Positions 27,610 to 35,957 of a stretch of 64,000 bases of DNA are shown here, piece by piece. The notes under the pieces were generated by a model. That model had not been told where the DNA came from. It saw nothing but the letters and a program-made list of their open reading frames with translations, and ran no database searches. Numbering within the stretch: position 1 is the stretch's first letter; every line of letters begins with the position of its first letter. The position numbers were made by a program, and so were the translations under genes. The stretch comes from an uncultured Erythrobacter sp. (lineage in GTDB: Bacteria > Pseudomonadota > Alphaproteobacteria > Sphingomonadales > Sphingomonadaceae), in assembly GCA_937969505.1 (NCBI GenBank), contig CALBWA010000016.1, positions 1 to 64,000 of the forward strand, read 5' to 3'.

Positions 27610-28385
27610 TGCTGATCGATAGCCATTGCCATCTCGAATATAAGGGTCTGGTGGAGGATCAGCAGGGCGTTCTCAGGCGCGCGCGTGAGGCCGGCGTCAG
27701 CGCATTTCTCAACATTTCCACCCGCCATAGCGAGTGGGATCAGGTTGTCGGCACTGCTGAGCGCGAAAGCGATGTATTTGCAAGTGTCGGGATTCATCCG
27801 CACGAGGCCGATGAACATGAGAATTTGGGCGCGGACATATTGCGCAAAGCGACCGACAACCCACGGGTCATCGCGATTGGTGAGACCGGCCTCGATTATT
27901 ATTACGATAAGTCGGATCGCAAAGTGCAACAGGACCTGTTCCGCATGCATATCGGTGTCGCGCGTGAAACCGGTCTCCCGGTCATTATCCATACGCGCGA
28001 TGCAGAAGCCGATACCTTGGCAATTCTGGAAGATGAACTGGGGAAGGGGGCCTTTCCCGCTCTGATCCATTGCTTCACAGCGTCGCAAGATTTTGGGTCA
28101 AAGGTGCTCGATTTGGGTCTCACGATCTCTCTGTCCGGCATTGTTACGTTCAAGAATGCCAAGGATTTGCAAGAGGTTGCCAAAACCGTTCCAGCAGATC
28201 GATTGTTGGTGGAAACAGATAGTCCTTTCCTGGCGCCCGTGCCGCACCGCGGAAAATCATGCGAGCCGGCATTTGTGGCAAACACAGCCCAGTTTGTTGC
28301 GGATTTGCGCGGCGAGGAATTTGCGCAATTGGCAGAGACGACCAGCGCCAACTTCTTCAAATTGTTCAGTAAGGCGGCCCTTTGA
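27609..28385 (+). CDS. tatD: TatD family metal-dependent hydrolase
   Basis: This 258-residue TIM-barrel hydrolase is of the TatD DNase family, reported to have 3'-5' exonuclease activity in some bacteria. Metal ligands are in MLIDSHCHLEY (HxH near residues 6-8), GETGLDYYYD (Glu), IIHTRDA (His), IHCFTAS (His) and VETDSPFLAPVPHRG (Asp). Its ATG at 27609 overlaps the metG stop by one base. It is commonly the neighbour of metG and holB in bacteria. Confidence 0.92.
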   Translation: MLIDSHCHLEYKGLVEDQQGVLRRAREAGVSAFLNISTRHSEWDQVVGTAERESDVFASVGIHPHEADEHENLGADILRKATDNPRVIAIGETGLDYYYDKSDRKVQQDLFRMHIGVARETGLPVIIHTRDAEADTLAILEDELGKGAFPALIHCFTASQDFGSKVLDLGLTISLSGIVTFKNAKDLQEVAKTVPADRLLVETDSPFLAPVPHRGKSCEPAFVANTAQFVADLRGEEFAQLAETTSANFFKLFSKAAL

Positions 28386-29149
28386 AAGTCATCTTGCTCG
28401 GCTCTGGCACGTCCACGGGCGTCCCCCGCATTGGCAATGATTGGGGCGCGTGCGATCCGGAGGAGCCTCGCAATCGACGCACTCGGGTCTCGGTTCTGAT
28501 AGAGAGTAACGAAGGCAAGCGCCTGCTGGTCGATACCTCAAGCGACATGCGCCAGCAGATGTTGGCCAACAACATTGGCCATATCGATGGCGTATTCTGG
28601 ACTCACGATCATGCCGATCACTGCCATGGGATCGATGATCTGCGGGTGATGCGATATGGTCGTGGTGGTCCTATTCCCGGCTTTGCCGGTCAGGATACGG
28701 TTCGGCGATTGCGCCAACGTTTTGGCTATGTTTTTGCCGGACAGCACGGCTATCCGACGATTGTGGCGCTGGATACGCTCGACAGATTGCGAATGTTTGC
28801 AGGTTTTGGCGTTGAATGGTGCCAGATGCCGCATGGGCCAACCGAAACAACGGGGTTCCGGTTCGAATCTGATGGTAAGTCAATTGCGTATGCTACTGAT
28901 TATAGTGGTATAACAGCCGAGATGGTTGAATTGTATGACGGGGTGGATGTCTTGGTGAGCGATTGTCTGCGTCGCGATCCTCATCCGACTCACGCACATC
29001 TTGCGATGGCCATGGAATTGGCTGATCAATGCGGCGTCGGCAAACTCGTGCTGAGTCACCTCGACAAGAGTATGGATTATCAGACATTGTGCGACGAAAC
29101 ACCTGACGACGTTATTGTTGGCTATGATGGATTGGAGTTGTTCGCATGA
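28382..29149 (+). CDS. MBL-fold metal-dependent hydrolase (PhnP-like)
   Basis: This 255-residue cytoplasmic metallo-beta-lactamase-fold enzyme has TTG as start, in a TTGA overlap with tatD. It opens MKVILLGSGTSTGVPRIG and has the metal motif THDHADHCHGIDDLR. A later DYSG region, DCLRRDPHPTHA and LSHLDKSMDY complete the set of ligands. The family includes PhnP phosphodiesterases and lipoate-linked or RNase Z-like enzymes. No phn genes are nearby, so a general phosphodiesterase role is the safest reading. Confidence 0.82.
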   Translation: MKVILLGSGTSTGVPRIGNDWGACDPEEPRNRRTRVSVLIESNEGKRLLVDTSSDMRQQMLANNIGHIDGVFWTHDHADHCHGIDDLRVMRYGRGGPIPGFAGQDTVRRLRQRFGYVFAGQHGYPTIVALDTLDRLRMFAGFGVEWCQMPHGPTETTGFRFESDGKSIAYATDYSGITAEMVELYDGVDVLVSDCLRRDPHPTHAHLAMAMELADQCGVGKLVLSHLDKSMDYQTLCDETPDDVIVGYDGLELFA

Positions 29150-29319
29150 ATGAATATTCCGTCGTTTCATTTATTGCCTTGCTTGGTTGGCTGGTGCTGT
29201 GCGGCAGCGCATTGGCTTCACACAAGATGGATTGGAGCAAAGGTATCCGCATGGGTTTGACCTGGTTGGCCATTTTCGGTGGCGTATTCGGAATTTTTCA
29301 TTTTGTTGGCGGCGGTTAG
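29146..29319 (+). CDS. Small two-helix membrane protein
   Basis: This 57-residue frame overlaps the MBL gene by 4 bases (ATGA) and ends with TAG at 29317-29319. It has two hydrophobic segments (about residues 6-24 and 39-54) joined by a short basic loop (HKMDWSKGIRMG). The overlap and codon use in keeping with its neighbours argue that it is real and translated by coupling. I do not recognise a family. Confidence 0.7.
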   Translation: MNEYSVVSFIALLGWLVLCGSALASHKMDWSKGIRMGLTWLAIFGGVFGIFHFVGGG

Positions 29320-29357
29320 GTTCTGAATCTAAAAATTCACGTATAGGTGTATTTAAC

Positions 29358-29371
29358 ATAATATATATTAT
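29358..29371. repeat. 14-bp AT-only palindrome upstream of mazG
   Basis: ATAATATATATTAT is a perfect palindrome in the 73-base gap between the small membrane gene and mazG. It is the most AT-rich spot of this region and sits 21 bases before the mazG ATG. It may contain the promoter -10 region or an operator; this is inference. Confidence 0.35.
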
Positions 29372-29392
29372 CATCTTTGCATTGAGGCCAGT

Positions 29393-30148
29393 ATGAGTGA
29401 GCAGATTGAGCGCCTTCTCCAAATTATGGCGACATTGCGTGATACTGACAAAGGCTGCGAATGGGATCGGGCCCAGAATTTCAAAACAATTGCTCCATAT
29501 ACCATTGAAGAAGCTTACGAAGTTTCTGACGCGATCGAGCGTGAGGATATGTCCGAGCTAAAAGAGGAACTGGGCGATCTGCTGTTTCAGGTGGTTTTTC
29601 ATTCGCGCATGGCCGAAGAAATTGGCGCATTTACATTTACCGATGTGGCGCGCGCAATCTCAGACAAGATGGAAATGCGCCACCCGCACATATTCGGCGA
29701 AGAAGATGGGACCATGGGCGAGCAGCGGTGGGAGGCATTGAAGGCTCGCGAACGCGAAGCAAAGGGAGCAACAAGCGCGATGGACGGGGTGGCACGCTCC
29801 CTCCCCTCATTATCACGATCTGACAAATTGCAGAAGCGGGCAGCTCGGGTCGGCTTTCAGTGGCCCGAAATTGACGGTCCGCTGGAGAAACTGACTGAAG
29901 AGCTTGCGGAGCTGGAAGCGGCTCAAACTCCTGAAGAAAAGCTGATGGAAGCAGGCGATGTGCTGTTCGTAATTGTCAATATCTTGCGCAGATACGGCGT
30001 CGACCCGGAACAGGCCTTGCGCGCATCTAACGGCAAGTTCGAACGCCGCTTTCAGGCAATGGAAGCATTAAACGGTGGGAGCATTGACGGGCTCAACCTG
30101 AATGATCAAGAAGACTTGTGGCAAAAAGTAAAAAACTCAGAGTGTTAA
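29393..30148 (+). CDS. mazG: Nucleoside triphosphate pyrophosphohydrolase MazG
   Basis: MazG hydrolyses NTPs and dNTPs to monophosphates and PPi, removing non-canonical nucleotides and affecting ppGpp-linked survival. The 251-residue protein has the N-terminal MazG domain (GCEWDRAQNFKTIAPYTIEEAYEV, then EELGDLLFQVVFHSRMA with the metal-binding EExxD/E motif). A second repeat sits near residues 160-215 (LTEELAELEAAQ, then EAGDVLFVIVNI). In Alphaproteobacteria mazG commonly follows hflX on the same strand; here it is convergent with hflX, 28 bases apart. Confidence 0.93.
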   Translation: MSEQIERLLQIMATLRDTDKGCEWDRAQNFKTIAPYTIEEAYEVSDAIEREDMSELKEELGDLLFQVVFHSRMAEEIGAFTFTDVARAISDKMEMRHPHIFGEEDGTMGEQRWEALKAREREAKGATSAMDGVARSLPSLSRSDKLQKRAARVGFQWPEIDGPLEKLTEELAELEAAQTPEEKLMEAGDVLFVIVNILRRYGVDPEQALRASNGKFERRFQAMEALNGGSIDGLNLNDQEDLWQKVKNSEC

Positions 30149-30176
30149 GTCGGTATTCTGTTACTCGATCAAGGCG

Positions 30177-31574
30177 TTAGAGCGTGTCAAACTGGCCAAG
30201 CTCCTTTGGGTTCAGCCTGACCGTCAATTCCCTCATCGGACCATCGGCATCAGTGTCTGTTTGGGCAGCGACATCAGCCAGAACGTCGCCATGGGCATGC
30301 AGCCAGGCAATCCGTTTGCCATCGCTGGCGGGCAAGGTGAAGGTCATCTCGCGCGCATGTGATGTCAGCATGGCACCCACCTTTGCACCCAGTTCATCGA
30401 TACCCTGACCCGATACAGCCGATGCAACCATTGCATCATCACGCTCATCTGCGAGACTGCGCAACTCGTCCGCAGCATCAGGCTGAAGCAAATCGATCTT
30501 GTTCCATACTTCAAGAATCGGAATAGCGCTCTCGCCCGGACCGGTAAGAGATCCTGTCCCAGTTGAGGAATTATCGGTGGTGGCGGCCGTTTCACTCTCG
30601 ACCACACCCAGGTCAGCCAATACATTCATAACCTGAGTTTTCTGAGCGGCATTGGCCGGATTGGCCATGTCACGCACATGCAAAATTATGTCTGCTGCTG
30701 TTACTTCCTCCAAAGTGGCGCGAAAAGCTGCGACCAGCTGCGTTGGTAGATCGGAGATGAAACCGACAGTGTCTGACAAAATGGCCTTCTCGACGCCTGG
30801 CAGGCTGATGGCTCGCATGGTTGGATCAAGCGTCGCAAACAGCAGATCTTCTGCCATCACATCGGACCCGGTCAAATAATTGAACAGGGTCGATTTCCCG
30901 GCATTGGTATAGCCCACAAGAGCAATGACTGGCCAAGGTGCCCTACCCCTGCGTTTGCGATGAAGTGCGCGAGTGCGACGAACCTGCTCCAGCTCACGAC
31001 GTAACCGGCTCATCCTTTGGCGGATCATCCGCCTGTCTGCCTCAATCTGGGTTTCACCCGGACCGCCCAAGAAGCCAAAACCGCCTCGCTGACGCTCAAG
31101 ATGGGTCCAGCTGCGCACCAGACGGCTCTGCTGGTAATCGAGATGCGCCAGCTCGACCTGCAGGCGGCCTTCTGCGGTGTTGGCTCGCTCACCGAAGATT
31201 TCCAGGATCAGGCCGGTACGATCAATGACCTTGCGTTTGAGTTTATCTTCCAGATTGCGCTGCTGGATCGGCGTCAACGCGCCATCGACGATAACCAGTT
31301 CAGCCTCATGCAGATTGCAGGCGGCTGCGATGTTATCGACTTGCCCGGCCCCGAACATGGTGTTCGGGCGAACATCCCGTACGGGAATGATCGAAGCATC
31401 GGCAATCACCACACCTATGGCTAGCGCAAGGCCGCATGCCTCAGACAAACGCTCGTCAGCGTCGAGATCATACGCCTGGCGCTTGAGGTCAGGACACAGG
31501 ACAAGGGCACGCGCACCGCGTGTGACTTCGCCTAAGAGATCATCATCGAAGCTCAGTCGTCTTCGCCTTCCCAA
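30177..31574 (-). CDS. hflX: Ribosome-associated GTPase HflX
   Basis: HflX splits stalled or stressed ribosomes in a GTP-dependent way. The product has the HflX N-terminal domain, a coiled-coil linker ([25 protein letters not shown]), and a G domain with GYTNAGKST (G1), [10 protein letters not shown] (G3) and NKID (G4). A C-terminal domain follows. The start is uncertain: no ATG or GTG is in frame near the expected N-terminus. The TTG at 31574, inside the 3' end of hfq by 22 bases, gives about 465 residues; an upstream TTG at 31670 would overlap hfq further. hfq-hflX coupling is the rule in Proteobacteria. Confidence 0.92.
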   Translation of the reverse strand: MGRRRRLSFDDDLLGEVTRGARALVLCPDLKRQAYDLDADERLSEACGLALAIGVVIADASIIPVRDVRPNTMFGAGQVDNIAAACNLHEAELVIVDGALTPIQQRNLEDKLKRKVIDRTGLILEIFGERANTAEGRLQVELAHLDYQQSRLVRSWTHLERQRGGFGFLGGPGETQIEADRRMIRQRMSRLRRELEQVRRTRALHRKRRGRAPWPVIALVGYTNAGKSTLFNYLTGSDVMAEDLLFATLDPTMRAISLPGVEKAILSDTVGFISDLPTQLVAAFRATLEEVTAADIILHVRDMANPANAAQKTQVMNVLADLGVVESETAATTDNSSTGTGSLTGPGESAIPILEVWNKIDLLQPDAADELRSLADERDDAMVASAVSGQGIDELGAKVGAMLTSHAREMTFTLPASDGKRIAWLHAHGDVLADVAAQTDTDADGPMRELTVRLNPKELGQFDTL

Positions 31575-32092
31575 TCGTCGGTCAGATCGACCGGAGAGGC
31601 GGGCTGTATCGTCGATACAGCATGCTTGTAAGCCAATTGGACAAAACCATCCCGCTCCAAGAGCATGCAAAAAAGGTCATAGGAGGCAATTCGACCTTGC
31701 AGCATCACTCCGTTAACGAGGAACATGGTCACCTCAACATTAGATTCTGCGACGCGTGAAAGGAAGACATCCTGAAGCAGGCGCTGCTTTTTGCTGCCTT
31801 GCTGGCTGGCAAACTGTTCCGCATCGACTGGCGTGCCAGGCATGATGGTTGAAATTGCATGCTTGTAAACAAGCTGTGACTGGCCGTCGCGGCGCAGCAG
31901 AATAGAAAAATTGTCGAACCAAGTGACAATACCTTGCAACTTCACGCCTTTTACCAGGAACATGGTGACCGGAGTCTTGTTTTTGCGGAGAAAGTTGAGG
32001 AACGCGTCTTGCAGATTGATCTGCCGAGCATCTTTGGCTGGTTTTGTCGCTGTCGGGATTGCGCGCGCGGAGAGGGTTCGCCCTTCGGCCAT
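31553..32092 (-). CDS. hfq: RNA chaperone Hfq with two tandem Sm domains
   Basis: Hfq pairs small RNAs with mRNAs and normally forms a ring of six single-Sm chains. This 179-residue chain contains two Sm domains. SmA (about 26-85) and SmB (about 105-164) are identical at 33 of 60 aligned positions, each with the Sm2 signature YKHA(I/V)STI. SmA keeps a basic rim (Arg36, Lys37, Lys39), while the equivalent in SmB reads VAES and is not basic. The ATG at 32092 follows AAAGGA by 7 bases. A 25-residue N-terminal extension and an acidic tail (DDWEGEDD) flank the domains. Two-Sm Hfq is known from sphingomonads; a trimer of such chains would make a six-Sm ring. Confidence 0.95.
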   Translation of the reverse strand: MAEGRTLSARAIPTATKPAKDARQINLQDAFLNFLRKNKTPVTMFLVKGVKLQGIVTWFDNFSILLRRDGQSQLVYKHAISTIMPGTPVDAEQFASQQGSKKQRLLQDVFLSRVAESNVEVTMFLVNGVMLQGRIASYDLFCMLLERDGFVQLAYKHAVSTIQPASPVDLTDDWEGEDD

Positions 32093-32122
32093 CGTGTCGT
32101 CCTTTGTTATTGGCGGCCACGT

Positions 32123-32135
32123 TTGCGGTCCGCAA
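32123..32135. repeat. 13-bp inverted repeat upstream of hfq
   Basis: TTGCGG-T-CCGCAA, a 6-bp dyad with one central base, lies 31 bases upstream of the hfq ATG in the 158-base gap after ntrX. The gap is long enough for an internal promoter for hfq-hflX. Its role as an operator is inferred only from position. Confidence 0.3.
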
Positions 32136-32250
32136 TCTGGCAGGAACTGTTACTGCTCCTACCGCTCGTGAAATACTCTAATGCCGTCAAATCATAGATG
32201 GAGCAATCAGATATTTCCAGTGGTTACAAATCGGTAGAGAACGTGATGGA

Positions 32251-33639
32251 TCAGCCCTTGCGCTCAGCATCACGGCGGTCTGCCATACCAAGCAGTTTCA
32301 GCTTGCGGTGAAGAGCAGAACGCTCCATCCCGATGAAGGTTGCTGTTTTGGATATATTGCCTGAAAACCGGCGGATCTGAATGCTGAGATATTCCCGCTC
32401 GAAACTTTCGCGGGCTTCTCGCAATGGAGCTCCCATCATGGAAGCCATGCCAGCTTCACTGCTTTCCAATTTGCCTCCGGTGATTTCAGCAGGGAGCATG
32501 TCGGGTTCCACGGCCTCGAGTTGCTCGCGCGGGGTCAGTATGATTGTCCGCTCCACCACATTGCGCAACTGCCTGACATTGCCGGGCCAATCATATGCTT
32601 GAAGTGCGGCCATGGCCTCGTCGGAAATGACTGGAGGCTTGATCCCTTGCTCACTTGAATATCGGGTGAAGAAATGTTCTGACAATGCAGGAATGTCATC
32701 ACGCCGATCAGCCAGCGAAGGAATTTCCACTGGCACGACATTGAGGCGATAGAACAGATCTTCGCGGAAGTTTTTGGACTCGATCTCAACCGGCAGGTCG
32801 CGCGAGGTGGAGGATACCACTCGAACGTCCACACCGATCTGACGTGCCCCCCCGACCCTGACGAAGCTTTGGTCGGTCAGAACGCGCAGGATACGGGCTT
32901 GGGTCGAAAGAGGCATGTCCGCCACTTCATCCAGATAGAGCGTTCCTCCATCGGCAAGTTCGAGCAATCCCGGCCGTACAAGCTTGCCATCGTTTTCTTC
33001 ACCAAACAGTTCTTGCTCAAATCGCTCAGGAGTGATCCGAGCGGAATTCACAATCACAAATGCGCTATCGGCTCGCGGGCTCCAACTGTGCAGCAAACGA
33101 GCTGCTACTTCCTTACCTGCGCCCGCCGGGCCAGATATCAGCACTCGGCTGCCAGTGTTCGCCACCCGCTTCAATGTCGCACGGACGGCGTTGATCTGAG
33201 AAGAATTGCCGGTGAATTCCTCACCTCGCGCAAACCCCTCACGCAATCGCGTGTTTTCACGACGCAGTCGCTCGGTTTCGGTAGCACGCTCAACCAGCAT
33301 CAACAGCCGTTCAGCTTCGAAAGGCTTTTCGATGAAGTCCATTGCGCCACGGCTGACGGCAGAAACCGCCGTGTCTATATTTCCATGACCTGAAAAGATG
33401 ATGACCGGCAGTTCAGGTTCACGCACTTTGATTGCATCGAGCACCTCGAGACCGTCCATCTCGCTGCCGTGCAACCACACGTCGAGCAGCACCAGACTGG
33501 GTCGGCGTTCATCGATTGCGGCGAGCGCTCCGGTGCTGTTTGCAGCGGTGCGGCACTCATAGCCCTCATCGCTCAACACACCTGCAACCAATTCGCGAAT
33601 GTCGTGTTCATCATCGACGATCAGAATATCAAGAGCCAT
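32251..33639 (-). CDS. ntrX: NtrC-family response regulator NtrX
   Basis: NtrX is the response regulator paired with NtrY, linked to nitrogen metabolism, redox and envelope control in Alphaproteobacteria. The 462 residues hold a receiver domain (phospho-acceptor Asp53), an AAA+ domain (GPAGAGKE Walker A, LDEVADMP Walker B) and a Fis-type HTH (FSGNISKTATFIGMERSALHRKLKLLG). The GAFTGA loop that contacts sigma-54 is absent: the segment after ELFG reads EENDGKLVRPGLLE. It may therefore act on sigma-70 promoters or as a repressor rather than as a sigma-54 activator. ntrY lies 28 bases upstream. Confidence 0.94.
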   Translation of the reverse strand: MALDILIVDDEHDIRELVAGVLSDEGYECRTAANSTGALAAIDERRPSLVLLDVWLHGSEMDGLEVLDAIKVREPELPVIIFSGHGNIDTAVSAVSRGAMDFIEKPFEAERLLMLVERATETERLRRENTRLREGFARGEEFTGNSSQINAVRATLKRVANTGSRVLISGPAGAGKEVAARLLHSWSPRADSAFVIVNSARITPERFEQELFGEENDGKLVRPGLLELADGGTLYLDEVADMPLSTQARILRVLTDQSFVRVGGARQIGVDVRVVSSTSRDLPVEIESKNFREDLFYRLNVVPVEIPSLADRRDDIPALSEHFFTRYSSEQGIKPPVISDEAMAALQAYDWPGNVRQLRNVVERTIILTPREQLEAVEPDMLPAEITGGKLESSEAGMASMMGAPLREARESFEREYLSIQIRRFSGNISKTATFIGMERSALHRKLKLLGMADRRDAERKG

Positions 33640-33667
33640 TACCGGGCTTCCCTATCTTGCATGTGCA

Positions 33668-35899
33668 TCAACCAATCTTCTCGCTGGATTTTTCTACTGG
33701 GTTCTTGGCAAAACTGAGGACAACGCGCGTTCCTCCGTCACTGCCCGAAGAAAAGCTCATGTCCCCGCCATGCTCGTCCACAATCTTGTTGACGATAGCG
33801 AGTCCAAGTCCGGTGCCCTTCTCTCGTGTGGTCATGTAGGGTTCGGTAATCCGCTCGCGTTCCTTGGGTAGACCGACACCATTATCTTCCACACTGATTG
33901 TCAGCATGTCTTCATCGCATGTCAGCGCTACGGCAACCTTGCCGCGATAATCCGGCTCTGCATTTGCCGCACGGGTTTCGACCGCTTCCACCGCGTTTTT
34001 CATGACATTGGTCATAGCTTGCCCGAATTGGTGGCGATCGCATTTCAGGTGAGATGACCCATCGCCTTCCATCGCGAGGGAGAAGTTTACCTGAGGATGA
34101 GCAACTTCTTGTAAGAACAAAGCCTGCTTGACCAGATCTGCACCGTCTTCATTGCGAAAGTGGGGCTTGGGCAGGCGAGCGAAGGATGAAAACTCGTCGA
34201 CCATTTTGCGCAGATCACCGACTTGACGCACTATCGTATTGGTAAGTTCGTCGAACAATTCGCCATCGGCTTCAATCTGCTTGCGGTAACGCCGCTTTAA
34301 ACGCTCGGTTGCCAGCTGAATGGGCGTAAGCGGATTTTTGATCTCATGTGCGATCCGGCGAGCGACATCAGACCAGGCGGCCTGGCGTTGGTCGAGCAAT
34401 TGCCGGGTAATGTCCTCGAAGGTGATGACATGCCCGTCCCGCTCAGCGGCGATCTTTACCGCGAGTGTCAACAATTCATGATTATTGCTTTGCGACACCA
34501 CCCCACTGTCAGCCCCGGCGGCGATCAGAGCACCGATTTCCGGTGAAATATCTGCAAGCGCTACGCCTATCGCGGAACTTTCTTCGTTGCCGGTCAGCAA
34601 CTCTTGGGCAGAGCTGTTCATCAGCATGACGCGCCCTCCCCCATCGACAGAAACGACACCTGCGGTCACTGATTCCAGAACGGCCTCGGTGAAAGCCCGG
34701 CGGTCATCAATCTGACGATTGGCACTGACCAAAGCGTCGGTCTGCTTTTCCAATTGCGCAGTCATCCGATTAAAGGCGCGATTGAGCATGCCTATCTCAT
34801 CCGGACCAGTGCGACCGGCCACCCGGAGTGCAAAATTGCCCGCACCAACCTTGCGCGCCGCCGCGACCAGATCGGTGACCGGCTCGACCTGTCTGTCTGC
34901 GAAACGCAAGGCAAACCAAACCGAGATGCCAACCAAGGCAAGGCTGACGACAAACAGCGCAAGATTGAACCGCAACTGCAATGCCCGCGCTCGCTTGATC
35001 AAGACATCGTAGGCATTGGATATCGCTTTGGCCTGCTCCCATGATTGGAACGAGCGTGCCTCCGAATTGCGGGCATTGTAGAGATAAAGGCCGCTTTCCC
35101 GATCAATCGGCGCCACCGCTTCGATGCGGGTGGGATTGTTAGAAATATAGACTGGTTCCCCGCCCTGCAGCGCGGCGAGTGCGGGTACAGCAATTGTACT
35201 TGGATCATTGCCTTCTGTAAGATCGTAAGCAGCCGCAACGCGCATGGATCCACCATCGATCTGTTGCAGGATTACTGTCTCATTCACTTCGCGGCCCTGC
35301 ATTTGGTATGTCACAAATTCGGCGAAATCCTCTTCTGCCAATTGAGCTGGTGTAATTTCCTCCAACCCGGCGAGATAAAATCGCAGATCTCCTGCCATTG
35401 CGATGGTGCCATCAGCAACGCTGCGCTGGCTTTCCTCATAATAACCCTGGGCCAGTTCATTGGCGTTTTGCATCAGGCCGCGTGAATTGTCGGAAAACCA
35501 GAAGTCGACCCCTGACTGGAACAGGAATGCAGCAAAGGCAGCCACCAACAGTGTCGGCACTGCTGCGACCATTGAGAAGAAGAATACCAACCGGACATGC
35601 AAACGTGATGTACTGCCGACGGCTCTGCGTCTGGCCAAGCGGCGGCCCAAAAGCACAAGCAGGGTCATGGCCGGAATCAATGTGCTGATCAGAAGTACGG
35701 CAACTTGTGCGGATGGAAGGAGCTGACCATCTGGTGGTGCGCTAGAAAATGCGAACCATGTACTCCAAACTGCGAGCGCAAAAGCGAGCGCCGCGGCTAT
35801 TTCGAGCCAGAGAAAAATGTTTATGCGACGGGCACCTACGACGAACTGACGCCACCAGCGCGGTGAATTTCGCGCAATTGATCCGGAATTGGAGCTCAT
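33668..35899 (-). CDS. ntrY: Sensor histidine kinase NtrY
   Basis: This transmembrane sensor kinase is the partner of NtrX. It has about 743 residues from the ATG at 35899; another ATG at 35929 adds ten. Order: two N-terminal membrane helices plus a third (residues about 30-120), an extracytoplasmic region of about 150 residues, and a fourth helix. A HAMP domain, a PAS domain (near RAFTEAVLESVTAGVVSVDGGG), the DHp box [23 protein letters not shown] with the phospho-His, and the ATPase domain (NVMKNAVEA, DNGVGLP, GTGLGLAIV) follow. It sits 58 bases after ntrC. Confidence 0.94.
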   Translation of the reverse strand: MSSNSGSIARNSPRWWRQFVVGARRINIFLWLEIAAALAFALAVWSTWFAFSSAPPDGQLLPSAQVAVLLISTLIPAMTLLVLLGRRLARRRAVGSTSRLHVRLVFFFSMVAAVPTLLVAAFAAFLFQSGVDFWFSDNSRGLMQNANELAQGYYEESQRSVADGTIAMAGDLRFYLAGLEEITPAQLAEEDFAEFVTYQMQGREVNETVILQQIDGGSMRVAAAYDLTEGNDPSTIAVPALAALQGGEPVYISNNPTRIEAVAPIDRESGLYLYNARNSEARSFQSWEQAKAISNAYDVLIKRARALQLRFNLALFVVSLALVGISVWFALRFADRQVEPVTDLVAAARKVGAGNFALRVAGRTGPDEIGMLNRAFNRMTAQLEKQTDALVSANRQIDDRRAFTEAVLESVTAGVVSVDGGGRVMLMNSSAQELLTGNEESSAIGVALADISPEIGALIAAGADSGVVSQSNNHELLTLAVKIAAERDGHVITFEDITRQLLDQRQAAWSDVARRIAHEIKNPLTPIQLATERLKRRYRKQIEADGELFDELTNTIVRQVGDLRKMVDEFSSFARLPKPHFRNEDGADLVKQALFLQEVAHPQVNFSLAMEGDGSSHLKCDRHQFGQAMTNVMKNAVEAVETRAANAEPDYRGKVAVALTCDEDMLTISVEDNGVGLPKERERITEPYMTTREKGTGLGLAIVNKIVDEHGGDMSFSSGSDGGTRVVLSFAKNPVEKSSEKIG

Positions 35900-35957
35900 C
35901 GTTGCTTGATTACAACGCCAGTGTTGCATTCATGCAAGCATTTTCTTGTCTTTTGCG

